Source: a virus. Taken from it: DNA of 47,240 nt. The notes under the pieces are model-generated. The model had not been told where the DNA came from and ran no database searches. It worked only from the letters and a program-made list of their open reading frames with translations. Positions 11,826 through 21,100 of this stretch are shown piece after piece (within the stretch, counting starts at the first letter, position 1; each line of letters starts with the position of its first letter). The position numbers were made by a program, and so were the translations under genes. The DNA lies in IMG/VR virus record IMGVR_UViG_3300032893_000086, positions 1-47,240 of that record. The stretch is one strand, 5' to 3'.

Positions 11826-13748
11826 ATGTCATTTAATTTAGGCGTAGCAAATCACCCTATAAGTAGGCTAGGTGGACTTAGTTCCATTGGCGTCTATTTA
11901 TATGAGGACGTTTATTACCGTCAGTGGATTACAGAAGTAGCTCTTGCTTTTTATGAAGGCCGACAAGATGAGTTTGTTTGGTTGGATTTGCAGAGACAAT
12001 TTCGTAACCCTGAGAAACAGCAAATTCTTCCATCGAATCTCACAAAAGAGATTATCGACGGAATTTCTATTCTCTACCAACAAGATCCTATTTATCAAGT
12101 TGTTGATGAAGATGGAGAGGTTTTAGAGAAAGACCAGGATCTCTGGGAAGAAATCATGAGCCATAGTCGTTATTTAATGATTATGGATAAAGTTGACCGT
12201 TGGTGTCATCTATTAGGAACTGTACTAGTCAAAGTATCTTTTGTTGATCCAGAAACTGGAATGATGGTAAAAGAAACTAAGGGTGGTAAAGTTCAACTAG
12301 ATGTTATGCACGGTGGTATTTACGACCTAAAACATGGAGCTTCTCCATATTACATTACTGAACTACTAATTGGTTTTGGTAACAAGTTTGGCGGCTTCGC
12401 TAACGAAGCAGGCTCAGGCTCTAATCCACTTGGCTCGTCAGTCGCTTCAGGTATTCCAGATCCATCAAGCTATGGCGTTAATGACGCTACTCAAGCTAGA
12501 GACGGACTTAAATACCGAGAAGTAAAAGAACTTACAGAGCTTGGAAGATTAAATAGAATTTACTGGAGTCCAAATTCACACATTGTTGTGGATGAACAAA
12601 GTAAAGGCTATAAAACTACCAATCCATACGGTACAGTGCCTGCGATTCCATTTTTTAATATGGACCCAGCGCACTATTATTTTTTACCTATTAATGAACC
12701 TCTTATTTATGCTAACCACGCATTGAATATGAGGATTACTGATCTAAATCATATTGCTAAGTTCCAGTCTTTCGGAGTTCCCGTTGTTAAAGGCGTTGAA
12801 CGTCCCACGTCCACACGCCAAGGACGACCAGTAGATGATTTCAATAATCTAAAAGGCGGATCTGCTCAGTCTCGTTATGGAGGCGTTAGTGGATTTGCTG
12901 GTATTACTGCTGGCGGTCAATTTAGGACTTACGATACAGGTTTTGGTCTTTATCGAGATGGTAACGCTGATGCCAATATGCTTGGTTTCAGCCTTGGTCC
13001 CGATACTGCAGTAGCAGTTGGGGAAAAAGGTGACTTTAAATTTGCTCACCCCTCCGCTGATATTGTTGGTCTGGTAAAAGCCATACATTCAATCTCTGAC
13101 ATGGTTAGAATTAATCATGGTTTGAGACCAAAGTATGAGCAAACCTTGCCATCATCTGGATTCGCTTTGTTGATGGAAAAAATTGGAGTCATGGAAGAGA
13201 ACGTCCGACGTGCTCGGCTGTTCAAAGAACGTGAACAACAATTGTTTCAAACTATTAAAAAGTTATGGAACGTTCATCATGCAAAGGCTGGAGATCGAAA
13301 GTTTAGCGAAAACGCTAGCCTTGAGATCACATATAGAGATCCAGAATTTCCAGTAGATCCCAAAGTTAAAAAAGAGGATCTAATTATGGAACAGTCTATT
13401 TTGGATACGGGTGATAGACATGCTATCAAGAAACTATATCCTCATATGAGCGATGTAGAGATTGATAAATTGATTAAAGACCGGCAAAAAGATAGGCTAG
13501 CAGAAGCAAAATTCCAAGCAAAGATGGAAGTTGAAAAGGTTAAAATCCTTGAAGAAGCGGGCATCTTTACTGAACAATCTTCTGCAACATCTAGTATTGG
13601 AACTAGTAGAACTAGTAAGGCAAGTACAGTTACGGCTCAACCTAAACAGGATGGTAAGGGTGGAGATGTAGCAAAGCCTAAGATTGACAACCGAGCTAAG
13701 CAGGCAACGGATAGTTCTAAACAAGGTTCTGATCCCAGAAAAAAATAA
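11826..13748 (+). CDS. Portal protein
   Basis: The 640-residue product lies between terminase and scaffold genes and has the features of a myovirus portal: a helical N-terminal region (YYRQWITEVALAFYEGRQDEFVW), a long central stem/wing part, a Gly/Ser-rich loop (about 185-220), and a charged coiled C-terminal region (about 510-580) with a Gln/Ser/Lys-rich disordered tail. The dodecamer sits at one capsid vertex, passes DNA and joins the neck. GAGG precedes ATG. The identification rests on size, order and pattern rather than one catalytic motif. Confidence 0.85.
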   Translation: MSFNLGVANHPISRLGGLSSIGVYLYEDVYYRQWITEVALAFYEGRQDEFVWLDLQRQFRNPEKQQILPSNLTKEIIDGISILYQQDPIYQVVDEDGEVLEKDQDLWEEIMSHSRYLMIMDKVDRWCHLLGTVLVKVSFVDPETGMMVKETKGGKVQLDVMHGGIYDLKHGASPYYITELLIGFGNKFGGFANEAGSGSNPLGSSVASGIPDPSSYGVNDATQARDGLKYREVKELTELGRLNRIYWSPNSHIVVDEQSKGYKTTNPYGTVPAIPFFNMDPAHYYFLPINEPLIYANHALNMRITDLNHIAKFQSFGVPVVKGVERPTSTRQGRPVDDFNNLKGGSAQSRYGGVSGFAGITAGGQFRTYDTGFGLYRDGNADANMLGFSLGPDTAVAVGEKGDFKFAHPSADIVGLVKAIHSISDMVRINHGLRPKYEQTLPSSGFALLMEKIGVMEENVRRARLFKEREQQLFQTIKKLWNVHHAKAGDRKFSENASLEITYRDPEFPVDPKVKKEDLIMEQSILDTGDRHAIKKLYPHMSDVEIDKLIKDRQKDRLAEAKFQAKMEVEKVKILEEAGIFTEQSSATSSIGTSRTSKASTVTAQPKQDGKGGDVAKPKIDNRAKQATDSSKQGSDPRKK

Positions 13749-13757
13749 GAGGAGAAT

Positions 13758-14126
13758 ATGAGTACTGAGGAGAAAAAGGTCCCCTCTTATGCTCTTTTTA
13801 TACTTCGTAAAGATGAGCAACACATCGAAGTGTTAATGTCGTCAAATTATGATGAAGTATTTGAGAGGTACAAAGAGGTAAGTTCAAAATGGGCGCAAAG
13901 TATTAAGGATCAATCGCCATTTGAACTTTTAAAACCAGTTGTTACATCATTTGATCCTGGTTTGGTGTACGAAGTTACTATCAAACTAATGTCTGAAACA
14001 CCAGCTTCTAGATACGAGAACCCATACCAAAAACAAATGGAAAAGAATGGGTTAGGAAGTATGTTAAATAGACGCCCTCAACCAACAGCCCCTCAAGGAG
14101 ATTTGTTGGATGAAGGCTATAGATAA
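13758..14126 (+). CDS. Hypothetical head-module protein, 122 aa
   Basis: Not recognised. N-terminal two-thirds look like a small alpha-beta domain (SYALFILRKDEQHIEVLMSS, YEVTIKLM); the last 35 residues are polar and Pro-rich. It sits between portal and scaffold, where many phages have a head protease, but it has no visible serine-protease Ser/His motif and is too short for one. It may be a portal- or scaffold-associated factor. Confidence 0.7.
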   Translation: MSTEEKKVPSYALFILRKDEQHIEVLMSSNYDEVFERYKEVSSKWAQSIKDQSPFELLKPVVTSFDPGLVYEVTIKLMSETPASRYENPYQKQMEKNGLGSMLNRRPQPTAPQGDLLDEGYR

Positions 14127-14162
14127 TATCTTTAAGTAGTAGAGCTAATTAAGGAGTATATA

Positions 14163-15095
14163 ATGAGCGATATTTTAGGAAAATTCGCAAAGAAAGATTC
14201 GGCAGAAGGGGCAGCTAATGCTGCGCCAGGAGCAACGTCACGAAGCGCTTCAAATCCAGGTGAGCTGGACAGAGGCAAAAACCTTCTAGACAATGCCCAA
14301 AAACCAACTGAGAATGCCAATGCTGCCACGGCTACTCAGACTAGTGCTGAACCTATTTCAGCTTCTGGTGAAGGAGAGCCTTCCGGAACTGAACCCGTTA
14401 ATAATTCTGATTCTTGGTCTAAAGAAAGTGCCTTGAAAGAGGTTAAGAAACTAAGGGAAGAAAACAAATCTGTTAGACTTAAATATCAAGAACAAATTGA
14501 TAAGATTCGAGCTGAACAAGACGCTCGTGCTGCCGCACAGAAAGAAGAAGTTGAAAAACTCAAAAAAGCTCAGGATGAACTTGATAAAATCAAGGCCGAG
14601 CAAGAGGATAAAAAACGAGATCTTTCAGAAAAAGTAGCACATCGAGAGGCTAGACTAGCCGAGCTACAGGCATCGTTTGCTGCTCGTGAAGCTGATTTGC
14701 AACGTAAGATCCAGGATATGGATTCTGTTGTTAAGCAGTACCAAGCTGAACGTGACGCCGAAAGTGAAGTCTACAAGGCCAGAATTACAGAAGAAATTAA
14801 CAAAATTCCTGAAAAATATCGGGAAACTGCTAACCTACTCGTAAGGGGAGCAGGAGATGCTAGAGATGCTCTACTTGCATTGAATGAAGCGAAGTTAAAA
14901 GGTATGTTCGAGGAAAAGACTGTGGTTGTTAACCATAGCGTCCCTGGTGCCAAAGACGGAGCTAGATCAACGCAAGAGAGATTACAAGAAGCTGACAAAG
15001 AACAACGCTCAAAAATGTCTTCTAGTGCTAAAATTAGAAGCGGTTTAGAACAGATTCGTTCAGGTCAGCCTAATAGTGCATTTAGAATGAAATAA
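14163..15095 (+). CDS. Prohead scaffolding protein, putative
   Basis: A 310-residue protein directly upstream of the major capsid protein. The first 85 residues are Ala/Ser/Asn-rich and disordered, about 88-205 is a long Lys/Glu coiled coil (KEVKKLREENKSVRLKYQEQ and following heptads), and the C-terminal 30 residues are basic, as in scaffolds that dock to the capsid protein. It guides capsid assembly and leaves the prohead. A 12-base word, GTAGTAGAGCTA, before its AAGGAG ribosome site recurs before the gene after the capsid gene. Confidence 0.85.
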   Translation: MSDILGKFAKKDSAEGAANAAPGATSRSASNPGELDRGKNLLDNAQKPTENANAATATQTSAEPISASGEGEPSGTEPVNNSDSWSKESALKEVKKLREENKSVRLKYQEQIDKIRAEQDARAAAQKEEVEKLKKAQDELDKIKAEQEDKKRDLSEKVAHREARLAELQASFAAREADLQRKIQDMDSVVKQYQAERDAESEVYKARITEEINKIPEKYRETANLLVRGAGDARDALLALNEAKLKGMFEEKTVVVNHSVPGAKDGARSTQERLQEADKEQRSKMSSSAKIRSGLEQIRSGQPNSAFRMK

Positions 15096-15111
15096 TAAGG
15101 AGTTTATTTAA

Positions 15112-16446
15112 ATGGCTCAAGTTATTGCTTTAAGTGATGCAGCAGCCCTTTCCAACAACCTATTGGTTGAAGGCATTATCGCTGACATCGTTACTGTTGA
15201 TGAATGGTTTAAATATCTACCATTCGTCGTATTTGAAGGGCTAGCTTACACCTTCACTCGTGAGAATCAATTAGCTGCCGCTAATTTTGCTTCTCCAGGT
15301 ACTAACCTTAACCAGTCCAAGTACCAAAACGGCGCAACTTTCAATAGCGTAAACGTTAACCTTGCTGCTATCATCGCTGACATCATCATTGATGGTCAGA
15401 TCGAAGATCAGTTCTCGGAAACTAATGACCAACTTCAGGTCCAAATTTCCGCTAAGGCTAAACAGATTGCTCGTATTTATATGAACGCAATCGTTAACGC
15501 TCGCCGAAACAACCCTGCAGTTCTTACTCAGGCTAACAACGGTCCTATCGGTATCGCTGATCGCTTCAATGGTATGGCTTCCATCCTTGATGCTGAACAA
15601 GGTAACGTAGATGACGTTAACCATCCATTTTATAATGGTGGTACGCCCACTCAGACTCTTGATCTTGTTGAGGACGATCCTGCATCGGCCCGCAATGGTC
15701 TTGAAGGCCGAGTTTTCACACTTGAAGATCTCGACGATCTAATCGACCGAGTTACTGGTGCTAAACCAGATTTCATGATGATGAACGCTCGTGAAATCCG
15801 TACTCTTCGTACTTTGCTACGTAACACTGGCGGTGGTACTGATGCGTACATGATTCAACAACAAGGTCTTGGCAATGCTAAACCAATGTTGATGTATCAG
15901 GATATTCCTGTTTTCCGTAATGATTTTATTTCCAAAGCTGATGCTGTTAACTCAGTAGTTTTGGGAGTAGTTTCTTCTACGTCAAACACAATCACTCTTG
16001 CTTCCGACCCTGCTTCTGCATTGGGTGGTGCTGGCAATGTTAAGTGGTTGCTACTTCGTGGTCTCGATGGCGTTAACTATCGTTATCCCGTCACTGGCGA
16101 TGCTTCAGGTGTTTTGACTTGTACCGTTACTGGTACTTTCTTTGACCCTGAGCAAAACTCAGTCGTCGCTCGTCTTAACCTCAATGATCCTAACTTTTCA
16201 GGTGTCGCTACCGCTACGGTTGCTGAACGCTTGGATGGTTCTTCAATCTATTGTGGTGCTTGGGGCGAGTTGCGTGGTATCGTCGGTTTCACTTCGTCTA
16301 ACAACGCTGGTCTAAAACTAGAGTATGTTGGTCCTCGTGAGAACGAGAACGCTTACCAGTATCGTATGAAATGGTACTGCGGCTTCGACCTTTACAATCG
16401 TTTGAGCCTTGCTCGAATGAAAGCTGTATTGGGTCTTGGTGCCTAA
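15112..16446 (+). CDS. Major capsid protein
   Basis: A 444-residue HK97-fold type capsid protein by position (scaffold, then capsid, then terminator), size and composition: an N-terminal arm, an E-loop-like segment after FTRENQLAAANF, a spine helix around QISAKAKQIARIYMNAIVNARR, an ARNGLEGRVFTLEDLDDLID stretch, and a C-terminal domain with GAWGELRGIVGF and LEYVGPRE. Codon use is biased to CGT, AAC and GGT, unlike the AGA-rich neighbours, as expected for the most abundant protein. AAGGAG ribosome site upstream; intrinsic terminator downstream. Confidence 0.92.
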   Translation: MAQVIALSDAAALSNNLLVEGIIADIVTVDEWFKYLPFVVFEGLAYTFTRENQLAAANFASPGTNLNQSKYQNGATFNSVNVNLAAIIADIIIDGQIEDQFSETNDQLQVQISAKAKQIARIYMNAIVNARRNNPAVLTQANNGPIGIADRFNGMASILDAEQGNVDDVNHPFYNGGTPTQTLDLVEDDPASARNGLEGRVFTLEDLDDLIDRVTGAKPDFMMMNAREIRTLRTLLRNTGGGTDAYMIQQQGLGNAKPMLMYQDIPVFRNDFISKADAVNSVVLGVVSSTSNTITLASDPASALGGAGNVKWLLLRGLDGVNYRYPVTGDASGVLTCTVTGTFFDPEQNSVVARLNLNDPNFSGVATATVAERLDGSSIYCGAWGELRGIVGFTSSNNAGLKLEYVGPRENENAYQYRMKWYCGFDLYNRLSLARMKAVLGLGA

Positions 16447-16464
16447 TAGTTTTTAATAAAGTTT

Positions 16465-16496
16465 AGGGGCTGGGTTTCTGGCCCCTTTATTTTTTT
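16465..16496 (+). terminator. Intrinsic terminator after the capsid gene
   Basis: AGGGGC (16465-16470) pairs with GCCCCT (16481-16486) across a 10-base loop, followed within a few bases by a run of seven T. It would end or reduce transcription after the capsid gene. Confidence 0.8.
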
Positions 16497-16531
16497 CCTT
16501 TAAACCTGTAGTAGAGCTACAAGGAGACATT

Positions 16532-17191
16532 ATGAGTGTATGGTTAACTAGAAGTCTAGAGAGACCTAGAAATTATATAGTTTTGCAACATACGCTGAAA
16601 GGCGTGAATCACACTGTAAACGGAATCAAATTTAGGGATGGTTACGCAGTAGTGGAAAAAGATAGTAAAGTTTACTTGAATCTTAAAAAAATTCCAGTTC
16701 TCAGAGCATCTAAAGAATATCCACTTACGCACCTAAAGAAACTTCCTTTTATTACTAGAACTTCTGACATCAGGACTGTCTACGGACAGGACGTTTATGT
16801 GAAGTTCTTGGAGGAAGCAGAATTAGAAGCTGCACGATTAGAACAAGAAAAAGAACAAAAACGTATTGACGAACTTAAAGCTAAAGCTGATTTGGAAAAA
16901 CAATTAGCAGAAGCTCAAATCGCCAATAACGAAACTCTAATTGAAGAAATAAAATCCAATATTCCAATTATAGTAAAATGTTGTTATACAACTCAAGATG
17001 GAACTCTTTGTAAAGAGGATGCTGTAGAACATAGTCCAAGTGGACATTGTAATCAGCACCTACTTGAAGATCCACGCCTTGCCCAATACGGTTTTGAAGT
17101 TCCAAAGTTTATGACTAAGGATGAGCGTAGAGCTTTCCGTAGCAAAGTAAAAGAAGGAATGAAGAAAGCTAAGGCTCAAGGTAAATTTTAA
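16532..17191 (+). CDS. Coiled-coil protein with Cys/His zinc-binding motif, 219 aa
   Basis: Function unknown. Residues 1-90 look beta-rich; about 92-140 is a Glu/Lys/Ala coiled coil (EEAELEAARLEQEKEQKRI); about 150-176 has CCYTTQDGTLC ... GHCNQH, i.e. Cys 151, Cys 160, Cys 173 and His 176 as likely zinc ligands, a pattern seen in small C-C-C-H domains; the C-terminus is Lys/Arg-rich. It is the first gene after the capsid terminator. Candidates are a head completion, decoration or DNA-binding internal head protein. Confidence 0.7.
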   Translation: MSVWLTRSLERPRNYIVLQHTLKGVNHTVNGIKFRDGYAVVEKDSKVYLNLKKIPVLRASKEYPLTHLKKLPFITRTSDIRTVYGQDVYVKFLEEAELEAARLEQEKEQKRIDELKAKADLEKQLAEAQIANNETLIEEIKSNIPIIVKCCYTTQDGTLCKEDAVEHSPSGHCNQHLLEDPRLAQYGFEVPKFMTKDERRAFRSKVKEGMKKAKAQGKF

Positions 17192-17200
17192 GGATGTAAA

Positions 17201-17755
17201 ATGGGAACGAGTAGAGCTGCCGGAACACAAGTTACAAAAAAAGGCCCTATTCAGGGAGTAGCTCTTGTAGATCCTATTACTGGGCTTCCTATTGACGTTA
17301 TAGTAGACGAACACGGCACTAGACGACTAGCAGTAGATGCTAATATTACTGTTGACGACGTTACTGTTGAAACTCGTCCTTTAGATGCTTCCACAGATAA
17401 TGTAGGCATAAAAGATAAAGTCTCTGGATATAGCCTTAAGATTAATGCCGATGGTTCTATAGATGCCAATTGTGAAATAGATGCTGCTGGCGGAGATAAT
17501 ATACTTGTAGTTGGAACCGAAGATGGAACCAAAACAGGGATACAGCACGTATTAGAAATTGGCCCTGACGGAATGGCAAAAGTTGGAGACAATAATAAGC
17601 TAATTCCTAAAATATTTGATGATATAGAAGTTACTGCCAAAAATGGAAATGGAGATCCTGTAACTATTGTTTATAGGTCTAATACCGTCCAAGTGGCTGC
17701 TCTAACTGTACTTTATGACTCTGACGGAGATTTTCAAAGAGTGACGAGAACATAA
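17201..17755 (+). CDS. Beta-rich structural protein, 184 aa
   Basis: Not recognised with certainty. Val/Thr/Asp/Gly-rich, all-beta pattern (NITVDDVTVETRPLD, YSLKINADGSID, IQHVLEIGPDG, VTIVYRSNTVQVAALTVLYDSDGDF). Proteins of this look sit between capsid and fibre genes in many myoviruses and may be collar, whisker or fibre-base parts. It is 9 bases after the previous gene and 2 bases before the next, in one operon with the large fibre. Confidence 0.7.
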   Translation: MGTSRAAGTQVTKKGPIQGVALVDPITGLPIDVIVDEHGTRRLAVDANITVDDVTVETRPLDASTDNVGIKDKVSGYSLKINADGSIDANCEIDAAGGDNILVVGTEDGTKTGIQHVLEIGPDGMAKVGDNNKLIPKIFDDIEVTAKNGNGDPVTIVYRSNTVQVAALTVLYDSDGDFQRVTRT

Positions 17756-17757
17756 TT

Positions 17758-18105
17758 ATGAGTATAGAGAAAAAGAAACTAGGTATAGATCCCTTATCAG
17801 GCGAATTTGAATTTATATCAGAAGACAATTTTTCAATTAAAGAAGTTGCTTCTGGAAAAAAGACTGATGTAAGGGTTCGTCAACAAATGATTGTTGATGG
17901 AGAAATAGTAGTAAATGGGGAACTCAATGTTCAAGGAGAAGTCGTACTTCTAGCCGATCCCATTGATGAAGTTAGGTATGGGCAAGATTACATACCAGCA
18001 GGAGACAGACTAATTATACCAAGCCATAGACAACATATCATAACTCAAGAAATGATTGTACTTGGAGAATTAGTTATTGATGGACAACTTGTCCTATTAC
18101 CCTAA
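17758..18105 (+). CDS. Small beta-repeat protein, 115 aa
   Basis: Function unknown. It has a run of short turns in IVDGEIVVNGELNVQGEVVLL (about 44-64), and the same pattern returns at the C-terminus (MIVLGELVIDGQLVLLP). These six-to-seven-residue GE(L/I)V(V/I)xG steps look like a small beta-solenoid, as in bactofilin-like or fibre-base proteins. It lies just before the 1139-residue fibre and is probably its partner or attachment part. Confidence 0.65.
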   Translation: MSIEKKKLGIDPLSGEFEFISEDNFSIKEVASGKKTDVRVRQQMIVDGEIVVNGELNVQGEVVLLADPIDEVRYGQDYIPAGDRLIIPSHRQHIITQEMIVLGELVIDGQLVLLP

Positions 18106-18117
18106 TTAGGAGAAAAT

Positions 18118-21100
18118 ATGTCTGGAACAGATGGAGTAATTCGACTTCCTGAAGCTCCTACACCTGATACGCCTTCAACTGGCAATCACAGGGTTTACGT
18201 AGGAACTGATGGACATTTGAAAAAAGTTGATCCTACTGGAGCAGTATTCGATTACAATAATGCTACTTCATATTCTGACGCACAAGCTCAGAATGCAGTA
18301 GGAAATATTCTTGAAGATACAGCTACAATTGATTTTACTTATGTTTCTGGAGTAAGTCCATCTATTACAGCTAATGTAAATGATGCTTCTATTACTACAG
18401 CTAAATTAGCAGATAACTCAGTTGTTACTTCAAAGATAGTAGATGCGAACGTCACTAACTCTAAGTTAGCGGACAACTCTGTTTCTACATCTAAGATTCA
18501 AAATGCTGCAGTAGATAATACTAAGTTGGCTTCAGGTTCTGTTGCCCAAGCTAATCTACAAAGTAATTCGGTTGGCACAGCTCAAATTATTGACGCCAAC
18601 GTAACAAATTCTAAAATGGCGGCTAATTCTGTTGGAACTTCTAACATTATAGACGCTAACGTTACCAATTCAAAATTGGCAACGGATTCAGTAGCACAAG
18701 CAAACATGCAGGACAATTCAGTAGGAACTGCTGAATTGATTGATAATTCTGTTGTTAATTCAAAACTTGCTAATGCTGCTGTGGATAATTCTAAATTAGC
18801 TGACGCTTCAGTATCAACTTCAAAGTTACAAACTGGAGCTGTTACCACATCAACGATTGCAGACGCAAATGTCACTACGGCAAAACTAGCTACAAATTCT
18901 GTAGATAATACTATATTAGCAGATAACGCTGTAACAACGTCCAAAATTTCTGACGGAGCTGTAGTTACTAGTAAGATTCCTGACTCTAACATTACAAATG
19001 CTAAACTAGCAAACGGTTCAGTTGACAATAGTAAACTAGCCGCAAATGCTGTACTAGATTCAAATGTTGCTTCTGGCGCTGCAATAGCTCTTTCAAAATT
19101 AGCAGCTTTACCTGGCCACAATAAAGCCCTTCAAAGTGACGGCGCAGGAATAATTACTGAATCTGCGGTAACTTCTACAGAATTGGGATATGTTTCTGGA
19201 GTTACAAGTGCAATTCAGACCCAAATAGACAGCAAACAAGCCACCGGAAATTATATTACTGGCTTGACTAGTGATGTAAGTGCCTCTGGACCAGGAAACG
19301 TTCCTGCTACAGTAAATTCTGTAGGAGGATCTACAGCAGCAAATATTCATAGCGCAGAATTAGCTGCAAATGCTGCTACTAATGCTAATACAGCTTCTAC
19401 TATAGTAAAACGTGGAGTAGCTGGAGAAATTGCTACTGGAGCTATTACTGCTACTTCTGTAGCAGCTTCTGGAACTGTAACAGGATCTAATCTTTCTGGT
19501 ACAAATACTGGAGATGTTACTCTAAATCCTGTAGGTTCAAGTCCAAATGCTAATGCTGCCAGTTTATCAGGACAGGCTTTAACTCTACAACCAGCAGACG
19601 CAACTCATCCTGGAGTAGTTTCTACAGGCGCTCAAACATTGGGCGGAGCTAAGACTTTTAGTAGTCCAATGACTGTTTCTGATACCTCTACTGCTGCTTT
19701 AACTGTTAATAGTTCTTCATTAGTAGTTGATGCTTCAAATAACGCTGTAGGTATAGGTACTGCTCCTTCTATTTCTGCATCTTTAGATGTTGTAAATAAT
19801 AGTGGAGCTACTAAAGCTGTTCAATTGACCGGATATGGTTCTAACGTAGGAGTAAGAGGCCGTTATGCCAACGGAACTCTTGGATCTCCAACCGCTGCCA
19901 ACACTGGAAATATTCTAGAATTTATTAGCGGTAGAGGCTACGGAGCGACAGGTTTCGCTGCCGCCTCAACAGGAATAATCAATTTTGTAGCTGGAGCATT
20001 GTTTACAGATACGTCAATGCCCACGTATATAAACTTTCAAACAACTCCTACTGGTTCAGTAACAAGCGTTGAAAGAGTTAGAATAACTCCAACAGGTAAC
20101 GTATTAATCAATACGACTACTGATAATGGAACCGATTCTTTACAAGTTAACGGTTCATCAAATGTTTTGGCTGGAACTATTTCTGGTACAGCCGGATCTG
20201 GATTTGTTAATTATAAACCTCAAAGTTCTGCTCCAACCACGCCCTCCAGCGGCTATAAGCAATATGCTGATGCTTCCGGACGTTTGGCTTGGAAAGGTAC
20301 TAATGGATTCATTAGAGTTTTTGATGCTATATCAAATACTGCAGATAGAACATATACACTTCCAGACTCTTCTGGAACATTGATACTTGATCCCACCACA
20401 ACAAATGGGGATATAGTTTATAGAGCAGGTGGAATTTTAACTCGACTACCAGCTAGTTCTACAGATGGTCAAGTTTTAACTATAGCCTCAAGTTTGCCTG
20501 TTTGGGCCGACCCAAATATCAAAAGAATGTTTGGTGGAGGAACTGACGGTAGTATAACCGTTAGTGGAGTTATTACTCTTACTCAAAATACCTATTATGA
20601 CGTAGTCACAATGGTATCAGGTGGACAAATTATCACCGGAGGGTATTCACTTTATTGTAATAAACTTGATCTTACTAACGCAGACGCAAATTGTATCAAT
20701 TGGAATGGTACTGATGGATTATCTGCTACCACACAAACTGGAGCCGCAAATGGAGTCAGTCAAGTAAATGCGTATTTGGGCGGCGGCGGCAATGGTAGTA
20801 ATGGAGCAACTGGAACGACTGGCGCAGGCGCAACTGCTGCTGCAGTTTCTGCCTCAAGCCCATCAAATGGTGGACAAGGCGGCAAGTCCGGCGCAGGCGG
20901 AACTGGAAATGGCGGAGCCAATGCCGGGGGCGCAGTACGTGCTGGCGGCACTGTTGCAAACAATATTACATTTGATAGATTTGAAGACCAATTTCTTCGT
21001 GGTGGAACTCTTATTAACGGCGGCAACGGCGGCGGTGGGGGAGCTTCTGGCGGCGGAGATGGAACAGTTACTGGTGGCGGTGGCGGCGGAGGAGGAAACG

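Noticed and set aside
11760-11826. tRNA-like GGTAGAGCC and TTCCAAG near 11780-11810
   Set aside because: No acceptor stem or anticodon arm of the right length could be drawn; it lies in the leader of the portal gene.
18382-19071. Possible CRISPR array (30-base period)
   Set aside because: The units are contiguous, all coding, differ at synonymous sites and have no spacers.
18582-19121. Long leftward frame opposite the decapeptide repeats
   Set aside because: A shadow of the 30-base periodic coding sequence; low-complexity product and no ribosome site.
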